This document shows, in pieces, positions 1 through 7,588 of a DNA stretch of 64,000 nucleotides. The stretch is taken from positions 124,001 to 188,000 of the forward strand of contig JAHDWN010000006.1 of NCBI GenBank assembly GCA_023382675.1, given 5' to 3'. This DNA is from Anaerolineae bacterium. GTDB lineage: Bacteria; Chloroflexota; Anaerolineae; Aggregatilineales; Phototrophicaceae. A model generated the notes under the pieces. It had not been told where the DNA came from and made no database searches. It was given only the letters and a program-made list of their open reading frames with translations. The position numbers and the translations under genes are program-made. Each line of letters begins with the position of its first letter. Position 1 is the stretch's first letter.

Positions 1-32
1 CCGACCGCCAACGCGATTAACAACGGATCCAT
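1..32 (-). CDS. Start of an unidentified gene running off the left edge (partial)
   Basis: An ATG on the minus strand at 32-30 opens a frame reading MDPLLIALAV to the window edge, so only about ten residues are visible. An AAGG-containing purine stretch lies about 7 bases upstream, and the gene follows the DUF5989-like gene by only 9 bases, as expected for the next cistron of the carbamoyltransferase cluster. The hydrophobic start suggests a membrane segment. In related clusters an SGNH hydrolase often occupies this place, but nothing visible here proves that. Confidence 0.35.
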   Translation of the reverse strand, partial: MDPLLIALAV

Positions 33-41
33 CACGCCGCC

Positions 42-212
42 TTAGAACAGCGGATACAGGAACGGCGCGGTCACAGGATTGCTGCCCAGGATCAACAGCA
101 GGGCGAAGATACCGATGATGATGATCATCGGCACCAACCAGTAGAGCTTTCGCCGCCATAAGAACTGCATGAGTTCTCCCCAAATTCCCAGGCGCGCTAT
201 CAAATCCCGCAT
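42..212 (-). CDS. DUF5989-like small membrane protein
   Basis: A 56-residue protein with one strong transmembrane helix (about residues 27-47), a basic stretch before it (WRRK) and a C-terminal APFLYPLF. This layout matches the small DUF5989 proteins that accompany carbamoyltransferases; the molecular role is unknown. I prefer the ATG at 212, which has GGAG nine bases upstream, over an in-frame GTG at 233. It is the third gene of a tight minus-strand cluster, 58 bases after the carbamoyltransferase. The family call rests on pattern and context. Confidence 0.7.
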   Translation of the reverse strand: MRDLIARLGIWGELMQFLWRRKLYWLVPMIIIIGIFALLLILGSNPVTAPFLYPLF

Positions 213-270
213 GTTTTCTGTCTCCACGTTCACTCACTCTACGGCACGTTGACTCATCTGCCGCATGAGT

Positions 271-2055
271 CTATTTTCTAACGACGAATGGGCCTAGCGT
301 CAGGATGTCGATGTCACTATGCTGGAATGTGTTCCAGGCATCCTGCGGCGTGTTGACGATGGGTTCTCCACGCAGGTTGAACGACGTGTTCAAAATCACT
401 GGCACGCCGGTCAGCTGCCCGAAGCGTTCGATGAGGCCATAATAGCGAGGATTGGTCTCTCGCTCAATGGTCTGCAAGCGGCCTGTGCCCATGTGACAAA
501 CCGCCTGAATCGAATCCCACTTGTCTTCCTTGACCGGCGCGACCATCAGCATGTAGCGCGGCGCTTCGTGTTCGGCCACGCCCTGATAGTCGAAATACTC
601 CGGCGCGCGATCGCGTAAAATCACCGGCGCGAACGGGCGGAACGGCTCGCGGAACTTGATCTTAGTGTTGACAACCTCTTTCATGCGCTCGAAGCGCGGG
701 TCGGCCAGGATGCTCCGGTTGCCCAGCGCGCGCGGCCCCCACTCGAAACGCCCCTGGAAGAAGCCGATCACCTTCTCATGGGTCAGGTCGTCGGCCAGCC
801 GGTCGAGCATCTTGCTGTCATCGTCGTCGTAGCGTTCGAATTTCACATCCTTTGAGCGCAGAAAATCCACAATTTCGTCGTCACTGTAGCCTTTGCCCCA
901 GTAAGCATGGGGCATGACCCATTGGCGTGGCTTGCCCAGCACCATGTGCCAGGCCCAGAGTGCCGCACCGAGTGCCCCACCGTCATCGCCTGCCGCCGGT
1001 TGGATGTAGATCTCCTCGAATGGCGTCTCGCTGAGGATGCGGTAGTTCGCTTTAGTGTTGAGCGCCACACCACCGGCCATGACCAGCTGCTTGCTGCCGG
1101 TCTGCGCGTGCAGATGCTTTGCCATCGCGATCAGCGAGTCTTCTGTCACCCGCTGGATGCTGGCGGCGATGTCGGCGTAACGCTGGTTGCGTTCCATCGC
1201 CTCGCGTTCGGCGCTGCGCTCTGGATTCGTCTTCATCGTGAAGAAGTCATCTTCCGCCGGGCGCACCGGCCCGAACAAATCGATGAAGCGCTGATTGAAG
1301 GTCTGTTCCGCCGAATATGGGAAGGCGAAGTAATCCAGATTCAGGCTGAAGCTGCCATCCTCTGGGTTGAGTATGTAGAGCTTCTGCAGCTTATCGACAT
1401 AGTTCGGCTCACCATAGGGCGACATGCCCATAACCTTGTACTCGCCGTTGTTGACACGGAAGCCGAGATAGGCCGTGAACGCCGAATAGAGCAAGCCCAG
1501 GCTGTGCGGGAAGCGCTGCTCCGCGAACAGAGTGATGTCGTTCGCGCCCTGCTCGCCTTCCCAGTAGCTGGTCGCTTTGCCAAGGGTCGTCGTCGTCCAT
1601 TCGCCCACGCCGTCAATCGTCAAGACTGCCGCCTCGCGAAACGGGCTGGCGAAAAACGCGCTCGCCGCGTGGCTCATGTGATGATCACAGAACAGAATCT
1701 TGTTGTAGTCGATGCCGACTTCTTTACCGATGACGCTCTTGATCCAGAGTTTGTCGCGGATCCAGTTGGTGAGCGCCTCGCGCCATGCCCCCGCGGATCG
1801 GGGATAAGTGCCGAGCACGCTGAGGAGGATACGCTCCAGCTTGACCAGCGGCTTTTCGTAGAAGACGACGTGTTCCAGATCGCTGCCCTGGATCCCTGCT
1901 TCACGCAGGCAGAAGGCGATGGCCTGCTCTGGAAAGCTGTTGTCGTGTTTCTTGCGCGAAAAACGTTCTTCCATCGCCGCCGCTACCAGCACGCCATCTT
2001 TCAGCAGCGCGGCAGCCGCATCGTGATAGAAGCACGAAATGCCAAGTATATACAT
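271..2055 (-). CDS. Carbamoyltransferase, NodU/CmcH family
   Basis: A 594-residue protein of full family length. It begins MYILGISCFYHDAAAALL, the typical start of the ASKHA-type (Kae1-like) domain, and carries CDHHMSHAASAFF near residue 125, which holds the metal-binding histidines. The C-terminal YrdC-like half contains GRFEWGPRALGNRSILADPR near residue 440 and ends with the NTSFNLRGEPIV block. Such enzymes transfer a carbamoyl group from carbamoyl phosphate, via carbamoyl-AMP, to hydroxyls of sugars or natural products. The flanking small membrane proteins and the nearby epimerase and SGNH hydrolase favour a glycan or glycolipid substrate, which is inference. Confidence 0.93.
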   Translation of the reverse strand: MYILGISCFYHDAAAALLKDGVLVAAAMEERFSRKKHDNSFPEQAIAFCLREAGIQGSDLEHVVFYEKPLVKLERILLSVLGTYPRSAGAWREALTNWIRDKLWIKSVIGKEVGIDYNKILFCDHHMSHAASAFFASPFREAAVLTIDGVGEWTTTTLGKATSYWEGEQGANDITLFAEQRFPHSLGLLYSAFTAYLGFRVNNGEYKVMGMSPYGEPNYVDKLQKLYILNPEDGSFSLNLDYFAFPYSAEQTFNQRFIDLFGPVRPAEDDFFTMKTNPERSAEREAMERNQRYADIAASIQRVTEDSLIAMAKHLHAQTGSKQLVMAGGVALNTKANYRILSETPFEEIYIQPAAGDDGGALGAALWAWHMVLGKPRQWVMPHAYWGKGYSDDEIVDFLRSKDVKFERYDDDDSKMLDRLADDLTHEKVIGFFQGRFEWGPRALGNRSILADPRFERMKEVVNTKIKFREPFRPFAPVILRDRAPEYFDYQGVAEHEAPRYMLMVAPVKEDKWDSIQAVCHMGTGRLQTIERETNPRYYGLIERFGQLTGVPVILNTSFNLRGEPIVNTPQDAWNTFQHSDIDILTLGPFVVRK

Positions 2056-2068
2056 GATCGGTTTTGCC

Positions 2069-2296
2069 CTACCCTTGCCGTTTCGCGGCTTCCAATTGAT
2101 GATCGACTGGCTCGCGCTGCTCCCAGTGAGGCGCGCGCGGCGTCCCTTTGAACGGATGATCGGAAAGCTGCATCAACAGCCCGAACGGCAAAATCACGGT
2201 GAAATACATCAACGTCGCGATGACACGCCCCTGCATATCGCCGAAGGTGCGTGCCATCACCGTAAAACGATCCCAGGCAAGCCGGAGGATTTCCAT
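2069..2296 (-). CDS. Small membrane protein of the carbamoyltransferase cluster
   Basis: About 75 residues, with one predicted transmembrane segment (around LMYFTVILPFGLLMQL) and a polar C-terminal tail rich in Pro, Glu and Gln. I do not recognise a named family. Short one-helix proteins of this shape do accompany carbamoyltransferase plus DUF5989 clusters. The ATG at 2296 was chosen; a TTG twelve bases earlier, hard against GGGAG, is possible. It lies 13 bases before the carbamoyltransferase start, so the two are probably cotranscribed. Confidence 0.6.
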   Translation of the reverse strand: MEILRLAWDRFTVMARTFGDMQGRVIATLMYFTVILPFGLLMQLSDHPFKGTPRAPHWEQREPVDHQLEAAKRQG

Positions 2297-2372
2297 CAAG
2301 TCAAGCAAACTCCCTGCTCAGACGAAACTGAGATGATGTTAATGGCAGCGGCGCGAATTCTCAAGCCTGCGC

Positions 2373-3704
2373 CTAGCCGCCGGTGGTCGTCACTCGCAGC
2401 AGTTCGCCTTTGTAGTCGATCAGGTAGAGTTCACCCTGCTCATCTTCACCAAACGACGTGATTTGCCGAAAACCCACGTCATTCTCAGTAATCATCCACA
2501 GCGACGACTGCCAGCGGCCTGCCGCGTTGCGATAGGCTATCCAAACTTTGCCGGCGCAGTAATCGCCGTAGAAGTAGTAACCGTTCAAATCAGGCAGCGC
2601 CGCACCCCGGTAGACGTATCCCCCGGTTACAGAACAGCCTTCAGCGTGCGAGTATTCCAGCACCGGCATCGTCACGAAGGCGTCGAGCGGCGGCGTATCC
2701 AGGCGGCGGTGAGTAGCCTCGTAGCTGCTCCAGCCGAAGTTGATACCCGCCGCCGTGCCTGCGGGCAGGTAGTCGATTTCTTCCCAGTCCCACTGCCCCA
2801 CGTCGCCGATGAGCAGGTCGCCGGTCGCGCGGTCGAAGCTGAAGCGCCATGGATTGCGCAGCCCCAACGCCCAGATTTCCGGCAGAAACGCCGGGTCACT
2901 CGCGTATAGGTTGTCCTCCGGCACGGTATACGGCAGCGTATCGACGTTGATGCGCAGCAGCTTGCCCAGGAGCAGATCCGGCTGCTGGGAGCGCGCGTTG
3001 AACTCGTTGACGTTGCCCCCGTCGCCCACACTGATGTACAGATAGCCATCCGACCCGAAGTTCAACCCGCCGCCGTTGTGATCTTCAAACGGCTGGTCGA
3101 ACGTCAGTATGACTTCCTCGGAGGTGTCGTCGGCCAGGTTCGGATCGCCCGGATCGACTCGATAGCGTGAAATGACGCTGTCGCCCGCTTTATCCGTGTA
3201 GCAGATGAAGAAGTAGCCGCTTTGCTCATAATCCGGCGGAAATGCCAGCCCAAGCAGACCTTGCTCGCTGTAGCCGCCTTCGAACAGCTTGTCCGGCAGC
3301 TTAAGCGAAATATCCAGGAAGGGATCGGGGAGCGTCATGCCATTGCTTTCGAGGATCCAGATCAGGCCTGTCTGCTCGACCACGAACAGACGCCCGCTGC
3401 CATCACCGGCATGGGTCGCATACAGCGGATTGTCGAAACCATCCGCGACCAGCTCCCACGTGTAGCTTTCACTTGTGGGCGCTGCGTCATGCGTCAGCAC
3501 GGGCGCGGCGACGGTAGGCTCTGGGATCGGTGTGGCTGCTGCGACTGATTCGACGACGGCTGGTTGTTCGCTTGTTTCTGGTGTGATGACGAACCACAGT
3601 GCTGCCAGCATCGCGAGCAGCGCCAACACGAACAGCGGCACGGCGATGGCAACACAGCCGACCGCCCACGAATAATCCTGCGACTCATTTTCATTATCAA
3701 ACAT
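2373..3704 (-). CDS. PQQ-dependent sugar (glucose/sorbosone-type) dehydrogenase, membrane-anchored
   Basis: A 443-residue protein with an N-terminal transmembrane anchor (about residues 17-37) and a Thr/Pro/Ala-rich linker, then a six-bladed beta-propeller of the soluble glucose dehydrogenase/Hhip type starting near residue 80. Family landmarks are present: NPLYATHAGDGSGRLFVVEQTG, GLLGLAFPPDY, DHNGGGLNFGSDGYLYISVGDGG, IWALGLRNPWRFSFDRATGDLLIGDVGQ and the GINFGWSSYE block. Members oxidise aldose sugars outside the membrane using PQQ, although several homologues have unknown substrates. The ATG at 3704 has AGGAAC a few bases upstream. It is separated from the carbamoyltransferase cluster by 76 bases and may be a separate unit. 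Confidence 0.88.
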   Translation of the reverse strand: MFDNENESQDYSWAVGCVAIAVPLFVLALLAMLAALWFVITPETSEQPAVVESVAAATPIPEPTVAAPVLTHDAAPTSESYTWELVADGFDNPLYATHAGDGSGRLFVVEQTGLIWILESNGMTLPDPFLDISLKLPDKLFEGGYSEQGLLGLAFPPDYEQSGYFFICYTDKAGDSVISRYRVDPGDPNLADDTSEEVILTFDQPFEDHNGGGLNFGSDGYLYISVGDGGNVNEFNARSQQPDLLLGKLLRINVDTLPYTVPEDNLYASDPAFLPEIWALGLRNPWRFSFDRATGDLLIGDVGQWDWEEIDYLPAGTAAGINFGWSSYEATHRRLDTPPLDAFVTMPVLEYSHAEGCSVTGGYVYRGAALPDLNGYYFYGDYCAGKVWIAYRNAAGRWQSSLWMITENDVGFRQITSFGEDEQGELYLIDYKGELLRVTTTGG

Positions 3705-3831
3705 GGAACTGTTCCTGACACCTGTTCCCCGTGCGGGGCATGGCGTTATCGGGTTGCTATTGGTGCGATTCTATCAACGGGATTAGAATTGCCAAGCGTA
3801 TGCTACCTATAGCACGTTCAAGGATTGTTTC

Positions 3832-4644
3832 GTGCAACGCAAACTGCATGTCTTCTTTCGCTGGCTCGGCCTCATGACTATCACGCTGGCCGCTGCCTGC
3901 TCGGGCCAGGCGTCGCCAACCGCGACACCCATTCCGCCAACACCCTTACCGTTGCCCACGCCCGTTGAATCGAATGCCGCCTGGACGCCGGTTTTCGCGA
4001 CCTTCGATGATATTGAAATGGCGTTTGTGCCCGCTGGCTGCTTTACCATGGGGCACGACGAAGGCCGCCGCGATCAGCGCCCGGAACACCAAATCTGTTT
4101 CGATCAGCCCTTCTGGATCGGGCGCTACGAGATCACCAATGCTGAATATGGTTCGTCCGGCGCGTTCGCAGGCGATCGGCGCCCGCGCGAGAATCTCACC
4201 TGGTTCGAGGCGCGCGATTTTTGCGCCACGCATGGCCTGCGCCTGCCCACCGAAGCCGAGTGGGAATACGCCGCCCGTGGCCCCGATAGCCTGCTCTATC
4301 CCTGGGGTAATGATCTGATCGAAGCGAATCTGGTCTTCGAGCGCAACAATAATGCTCAGACCGCCGATGTCGGCAGCCTTTCGGCGGGCGTGTCCTGGGT
4401 CGGTGCGTTCGATATGGCGGGCAATGTCGCTGAGTGGACATCGTCGCTCTACGAAGCCTACCCTTACGATGCGGCTGATGGCCGCGAGAACCCGGACGAT
4501 GCGGAAACGCCGCGTGTGACACGTGGGCCGCTTGGCGGTTACGTCGAATTCAGCGGCAGTCTGCCCTTCCGTGTCCGGCGCGCCCCCGGCGACCGTGACT
4601 GGTTCATCGGTTTCCGCTGCGCCCGCGCTGCGGAACCGGGCTGA
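3832..4644 (+). CDS. SUMF1/formylglycine-generating-enzyme-like lipoprotein
   Basis: 270 residues starting at GTG. A signal peptide ends in a lipobox-like LAAAC, followed by a Thr/Pro-rich linker. The rest is an FGE-sulfatase (SUMF1-type, C-type-lectin-like) domain with FVPAGCFTMG, YEITNAEY, LRLPTEAEWEYAARG, YPWGND, FDMAGNVAEWTSS and a final GFRCAR. True formylglycine-generating enzymes use a Cys pair near the C terminus; this copy lacks an obvious pair and has a shortened C-terminal part, so it may be a binding or scaffold member rather than a sulfatase activator. The next gene starts 5 bases downstream, which suggests coupling. Confidence 0.85.
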   Translation: MQRKLHVFFRWLGLMTITLAAACSGQASPTATPIPPTPLPLPTPVESNAAWTPVFATFDDIEMAFVPAGCFTMGHDEGRRDQRPEHQICFDQPFWIGRYEITNAEYGSSGAFAGDRRPRENLTWFEARDFCATHGLRLPTEAEWEYAARGPDSLLYPWGNDLIEANLVFERNNNAQTADVGSLSAGVSWVGAFDMAGNVAEWTSSLYEAYPYDAADGRENPDDAETPRVTRGPLGGYVEFSGSLPFRVRRAPGDRDWFIGFRCARAAEPG

Positions 4645-4648
4645 TCCT

Positions 4649-5995
4649 ATGCCGAGCCGGTTTCTCGCGATCATCTGGGGACTGCTGGCGGCGCTGGCAG
4701 TCTTCTTCGGCATTCGTACCTTTCTTGATTTCGAGCTAAACCCGCCCGTTATCGCCGCCCTCGTGGCGCTGGTGCTGGCAACGCTGGCGGCGATCTTCGT
4801 CCCAGCCGTGCGCCGCCTGCTCAGGCAGCTTCTGGAGCGCCTGCGCGCCGCGCCTGCGCTCTACTGGCTGGTGCTGCTCGTCTATCTTGTCCTCTGGATC
4901 TCGCGCTGGTTGGTGCTTTACCAGCCGACCGCTGGCTGGTGGATATCGTCTATCGAGTTCGCCTATTTCTTCACCGGCCTGTGGGGCTTGCTCTTTCTGC
5001 TGGCCTATGGTTTCTCATCTACCCAGGCGCGCACCATGGCGCAGAAGCTGGGCAAGAGCCGTCTGACTGGCCTGCTCATCACCCTGACCACTATCCTCGT
5101 CATCTTCTTCCTCACCGAAGCCTACCTGCGTATCTTCTACATCACGACTGATGGCTATGGTTTCACGGCCATGAACTACCACTGGTACAAGAACTACGGC
5201 TGGGCGCAGGATAACTCACTTGGCTATCGGGATAATGAGCCGCGCCCGGATGCGCCCGGCCTGATCCGTATCGCCGTCGTCGGCGATTCCTTCGCCATGG
5301 GCCATGGCATCAACAACCTCGACGACACCTTCGCCCAGATTCTTGAGCGCCGCCTGGGTGATTGCTGCGATGTCAATCTGCTGGCAGAGTCCGGCTGGGA
5401 TACCGATCTTGAACTCCCCTATCTCGAACAGTATCCCTACCCGCCCAACATCGTCATCCTCAGCTACTACCTGAACGACATCGACTATCTGCTCACGGAT
5501 ACCGCGCAAGACCCGAACGCCAACTTCGCCTTCGTCAAAGACCCTAGCCTGAGCTGGTTCGTGCTCAACTTCTTCGTGCCCAACTATCTCTACTACAACC
5601 TGCTTCAATTCACGTCGCAGACGCGGGCGCAGGCATTCGTTGGCGATCTGGCGTCTGCCTACGACAACGAGCAAGATTGGGATGAGCAGCGCTTCCGGCT
5701 CAATCAGATCGTCGATTGGACACAGGCGCGCGACATGCAGCTGATCGTGATCGTCTGGCCGCACATCACTGCTATCGATTACTCACAATCCGCCATCACA
5801 AAGGTGCAAGAGGTTTTCGAAGCGCGCGCTGTCCCGGTGGTCGATATGTCGGGCATCTTGCGCGAATACCCGCTGAATCAGCTGGTCGTCAATCGTTTTG
5901 ACGCGCATCCCAGTGTTCTGTCTCACCGGCTGGCGGCGGACGCGCTCGAACCCACCGTGCGCGAGGCGCTGAGTCACATCGAGCAAGCTGGATGA
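4649..5995 (+). CDS. Membrane-bound SGNH/GDSL hydrolase
   Basis: 448 residues from the ATG at 4649; the frame is open upstream, but the earlier part overlaps the preceding gene. Several transmembrane helices fill residues 1 to about 170. The SGNH hydrolase part follows, with VVGDSFAMG near residue 210 (block I), SYYLNDID near 273 (block III Asn) and DAHPS near 417 (catalytic Asp-His). The family includes esterases and O-acyl-transferring or de-acylating enzymes that act on polysaccharides. Its place between a SUMF1-like lipoprotein and a sugar epimerase suggests cell-surface glycan modification, which is inference. Confidence 0.87.
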   Translation: MPSRFLAIIWGLLAALAVFFGIRTFLDFELNPPVIAALVALVLATLAAIFVPAVRRLLRQLLERLRAAPALYWLVLLVYLVLWISRWLVLYQPTAGWWISSIEFAYFFTGLWGLLFLLAYGFSSTQARTMAQKLGKSRLTGLLITLTTILVIFFLTEAYLRIFYITTDGYGFTAMNYHWYKNYGWAQDNSLGYRDNEPRPDAPGLIRIAVVGDSFAMGHGINNLDDTFAQILERRLGDCCDVNLLAESGWDTDLELPYLEQYPYPPNIVILSYYLNDIDYLLTDTAQDPNANFAFVKDPSLSWFVLNFFVPNYLYYNLLQFTSQTRAQAFVGDLASAYDNEQDWDEQRFRLNQIVDWTQARDMQLIVIVWPHITAIDYSQSAITKVQEVFEARAVPVVDMSGILREYPLNQLVVNRFDAHPSVLSHRLAADALEPTVREALSHIEQAG

Positions 5996-6023
5996 CTCGT
6001 CCATCAAGGGGGAACCAACGCTT

Positions 6024-6980
6024 ATGAAAACCGTGCTTGTGACAGGCGCTGCCGGCTTCATCGGCAGTCATGTGGTCGATGCGCTGCTGGCGCGTGATTA
6101 CGCCGTCGTCGCCCTCGATAATCTGAGCACCGGCGACCGCAGCCGCCTCGATGGCCGTGCGCATTTTCTCCTCGGCGATGTCCGCAATCCAGACGACATC
6201 GCGCGCGCCTTCGAGCGGCCCGTGGATGTCGTCATCCACATCGCCGGACAGGCGTCGATCAGCCTGTCGTTTCAAGATCCATCCAACGATCTGACGGTCA
6301 ACACCCTGGGCACGATCAACATGCTCCAGGCGAGCCTGGCGCACAATGTGCCGCGCTTTCTCTTCGCCAGTTCGATGACCATCTACGGCAACCCGGAGGT
6401 CGTGCCCACGCCGGAGAATGCCGAAATCGCGCCTGTCTCCTACTACGCGGTGACGAAATATGCTGCCGAACGCTACGTGCATCTCACGGCGGCCCGGCGC
6501 GATCTCACCACGCCGTTTGACGTGACGTCGTTCCGCATGTTCAACGTCTACGGCGAGCGGCAAAGCCTCACTAATCCCTACCAGGGCGTGCTGGCGATCT
6601 TTATCGGGCGGCTGCTGCGCGGCGAAGAAATTGTCATTCATTCCGACGGCGAGCAGTCCCGCGATTTCGTCTATGTCACCGATGTGGCCCGTGCCTGGGT
6701 CGATGCCATCGATGCGCCCGCGACCTTCGGCCAGGTCATTAACCTGGGCACCGGCACGCCGACGACCGTCAATCAACTCTGCGACGCCGTGCTCAGCGCC
6801 AATGGACAGTCGCGCGCGACCTACCCGGTGCGTTATGCCGCTGCACAGCTTGGTGATCTGCGCGCATCCGGCGCGGACATCACGCGTGCACGCGAACTGC
6901 TCGGCTGGGAGCCGCAGATTCGCCTGGAAGATGGGATGCGGCGCACCGTCGAGTGGGCGATGACGGCGATCAAGCGCTAG
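6024..6980 (+). CDS. NAD-dependent sugar-nucleotide epimerase/dehydratase (GalE-like)
   Basis: 318 residues, a complete extended short-chain dehydrogenase. It has the Rossmann motif TGAAGFIGSH at residues 7-16, the acidic cofactor selector in LDNLSTG, a catalytic Ser in FASSMTIYG near 117 and the YxxxK pair in SYYAVTKYAAERY near 140. The region FRMFNVYGERQ and the REILLGW-like C terminus fit UDP-glucose 4-epimerase or a related UDP-sugar epimerase; exact substrate cannot be read. It follows the SGNH hydrolase by 28 bases and is probably in the same unit. Confidence 0.9.
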   Translation: MKTVLVTGAAGFIGSHVVDALLARDYAVVALDNLSTGDRSRLDGRAHFLLGDVRNPDDIARAFERPVDVVIHIAGQASISLSFQDPSNDLTVNTLGTINMLQASLAHNVPRFLFASSMTIYGNPEVVPTPENAEIAPVSYYAVTKYAAERYVHLTAARRDLTTPFDVTSFRMFNVYGERQSLTNPYQGVLAIFIGRLLRGEEIVIHSDGEQSRDFVYVTDVARAWVDAIDAPATFGQVINLGTGTPTTVNQLCDAVLSANGQSRATYPVRYAAAQLGDLRASGADITRARELLGWEPQIRLEDGMRRTVEWAMTAIKR

Positions 6981-6989
6981 CGCGCGATC

Positions 6990-7011
6990 AAAAAAGGGGC
7001 CACGCGGCCCC
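6990..7011 (-). terminator. Rho-independent terminator of the 7041-7511 gene
   Basis: A 6-bp GC stem (GGGGCC at 6996-7001 with GGCCCC at 7006-7011) and a four-base loop, followed on the minus strand by six T. It lies 30 bases past the stop of the minus-strand gene and also just after the stop of the plus-strand epimerase, where the T-run is missing, so it acts mainly for the minus strand. Confidence 0.8.
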
Positions 7012-7040
7012 TCAATGATGTGCTTGTTGGATTATCGTGC

Positions 7041-7511
7041 CTATGAACCGGGCACAAACGAGCTTTCAGTGCGCTGGTCTGCCGGGCATCCCTGCCAGAT
7101 CGTGACGTAGATCTTGCCGTCCTCGGCGGGGCCAGCGTTGACCTGTAATTCACCTGTCGTCAACTGATAGAGGAAGATCGCATCTCCCGACGTGATGAGC
7201 GTGTTCTCTTCCGGCGCTTCCGGCAGGTCGGCGAGATCTCTGGAGGTCACGCGCCAGGCACGGCGGCCCGGGCTGCCATTGCTCTGCATCCGGTAGGCAT
7301 CAATGTAGCACACGTCACCGCGCTCATAGGTATAAATGCCGTAGAACTGAATCCCCTGGCAGTTGATGCGTTTATCGCTTGGACAATCGCACGGGTTACA
7401 GGCTTCGGCTGTGCCCGATGGTGCAGCGGTAAACGCGGCCACGCCGCCCGCGAAGATCGCCAGCGTGCTGATAAGCGGCAGCAATCGGATGAGAAGTTTG
7501 CGCAGTGGCAT
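7041..7511 (-). CDS. Hypothetical secreted Cys-containing protein
   Basis: 156 residues with an N-terminal signal peptide (basic RKLLIRLLP, then a hydrophobic stretch to about residue 30). Right after it comes a small cysteine cluster (CNPCDCPSDKRINC), followed by a probably beta-rich remainder without other recognised motifs. I do not recognise the family. The cysteines near the cleavage site could bind metal or form disulphides outside the cell. GAGG lies upstream of the ATG, and a good terminator follows. Confidence 0.65.
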   Translation of the reverse strand: MPLRKLLIRLLPLISTLAIFAGGVAAFTAAPSGTAEACNPCDCPSDKRINCQGIQFYGIYTYERGDVCYIDAYRMQSNGSPGRRAWRVTSRDLADLPEAPEENTLITSGDAIFLYQLTTGELQVNAGPAEDGKIYVTIWQGCPADQRTESSFVPGS

Positions 7512-7588
7512 GAACGACCCCTATTCCTCGCAGAAATTGTGAAAGACTGAACAGATGCCATTCTAACAGAGGCAAATATTCTTAGCCA

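Noticed and set aside
907-2151. A 414-codon open frame opposite the carbamoyltransferase
   Set aside because: Composition is that of an antisense shadow and no start signal is present; the minus strand encodes a full-length known family.
3832-4644. Active formylglycine-generating enzyme
   Set aside because: The fold is clear but no pair of active-site cysteines is seen near the C terminus and no sulfatase gene adjoins, so it was called SUMF1-like only.
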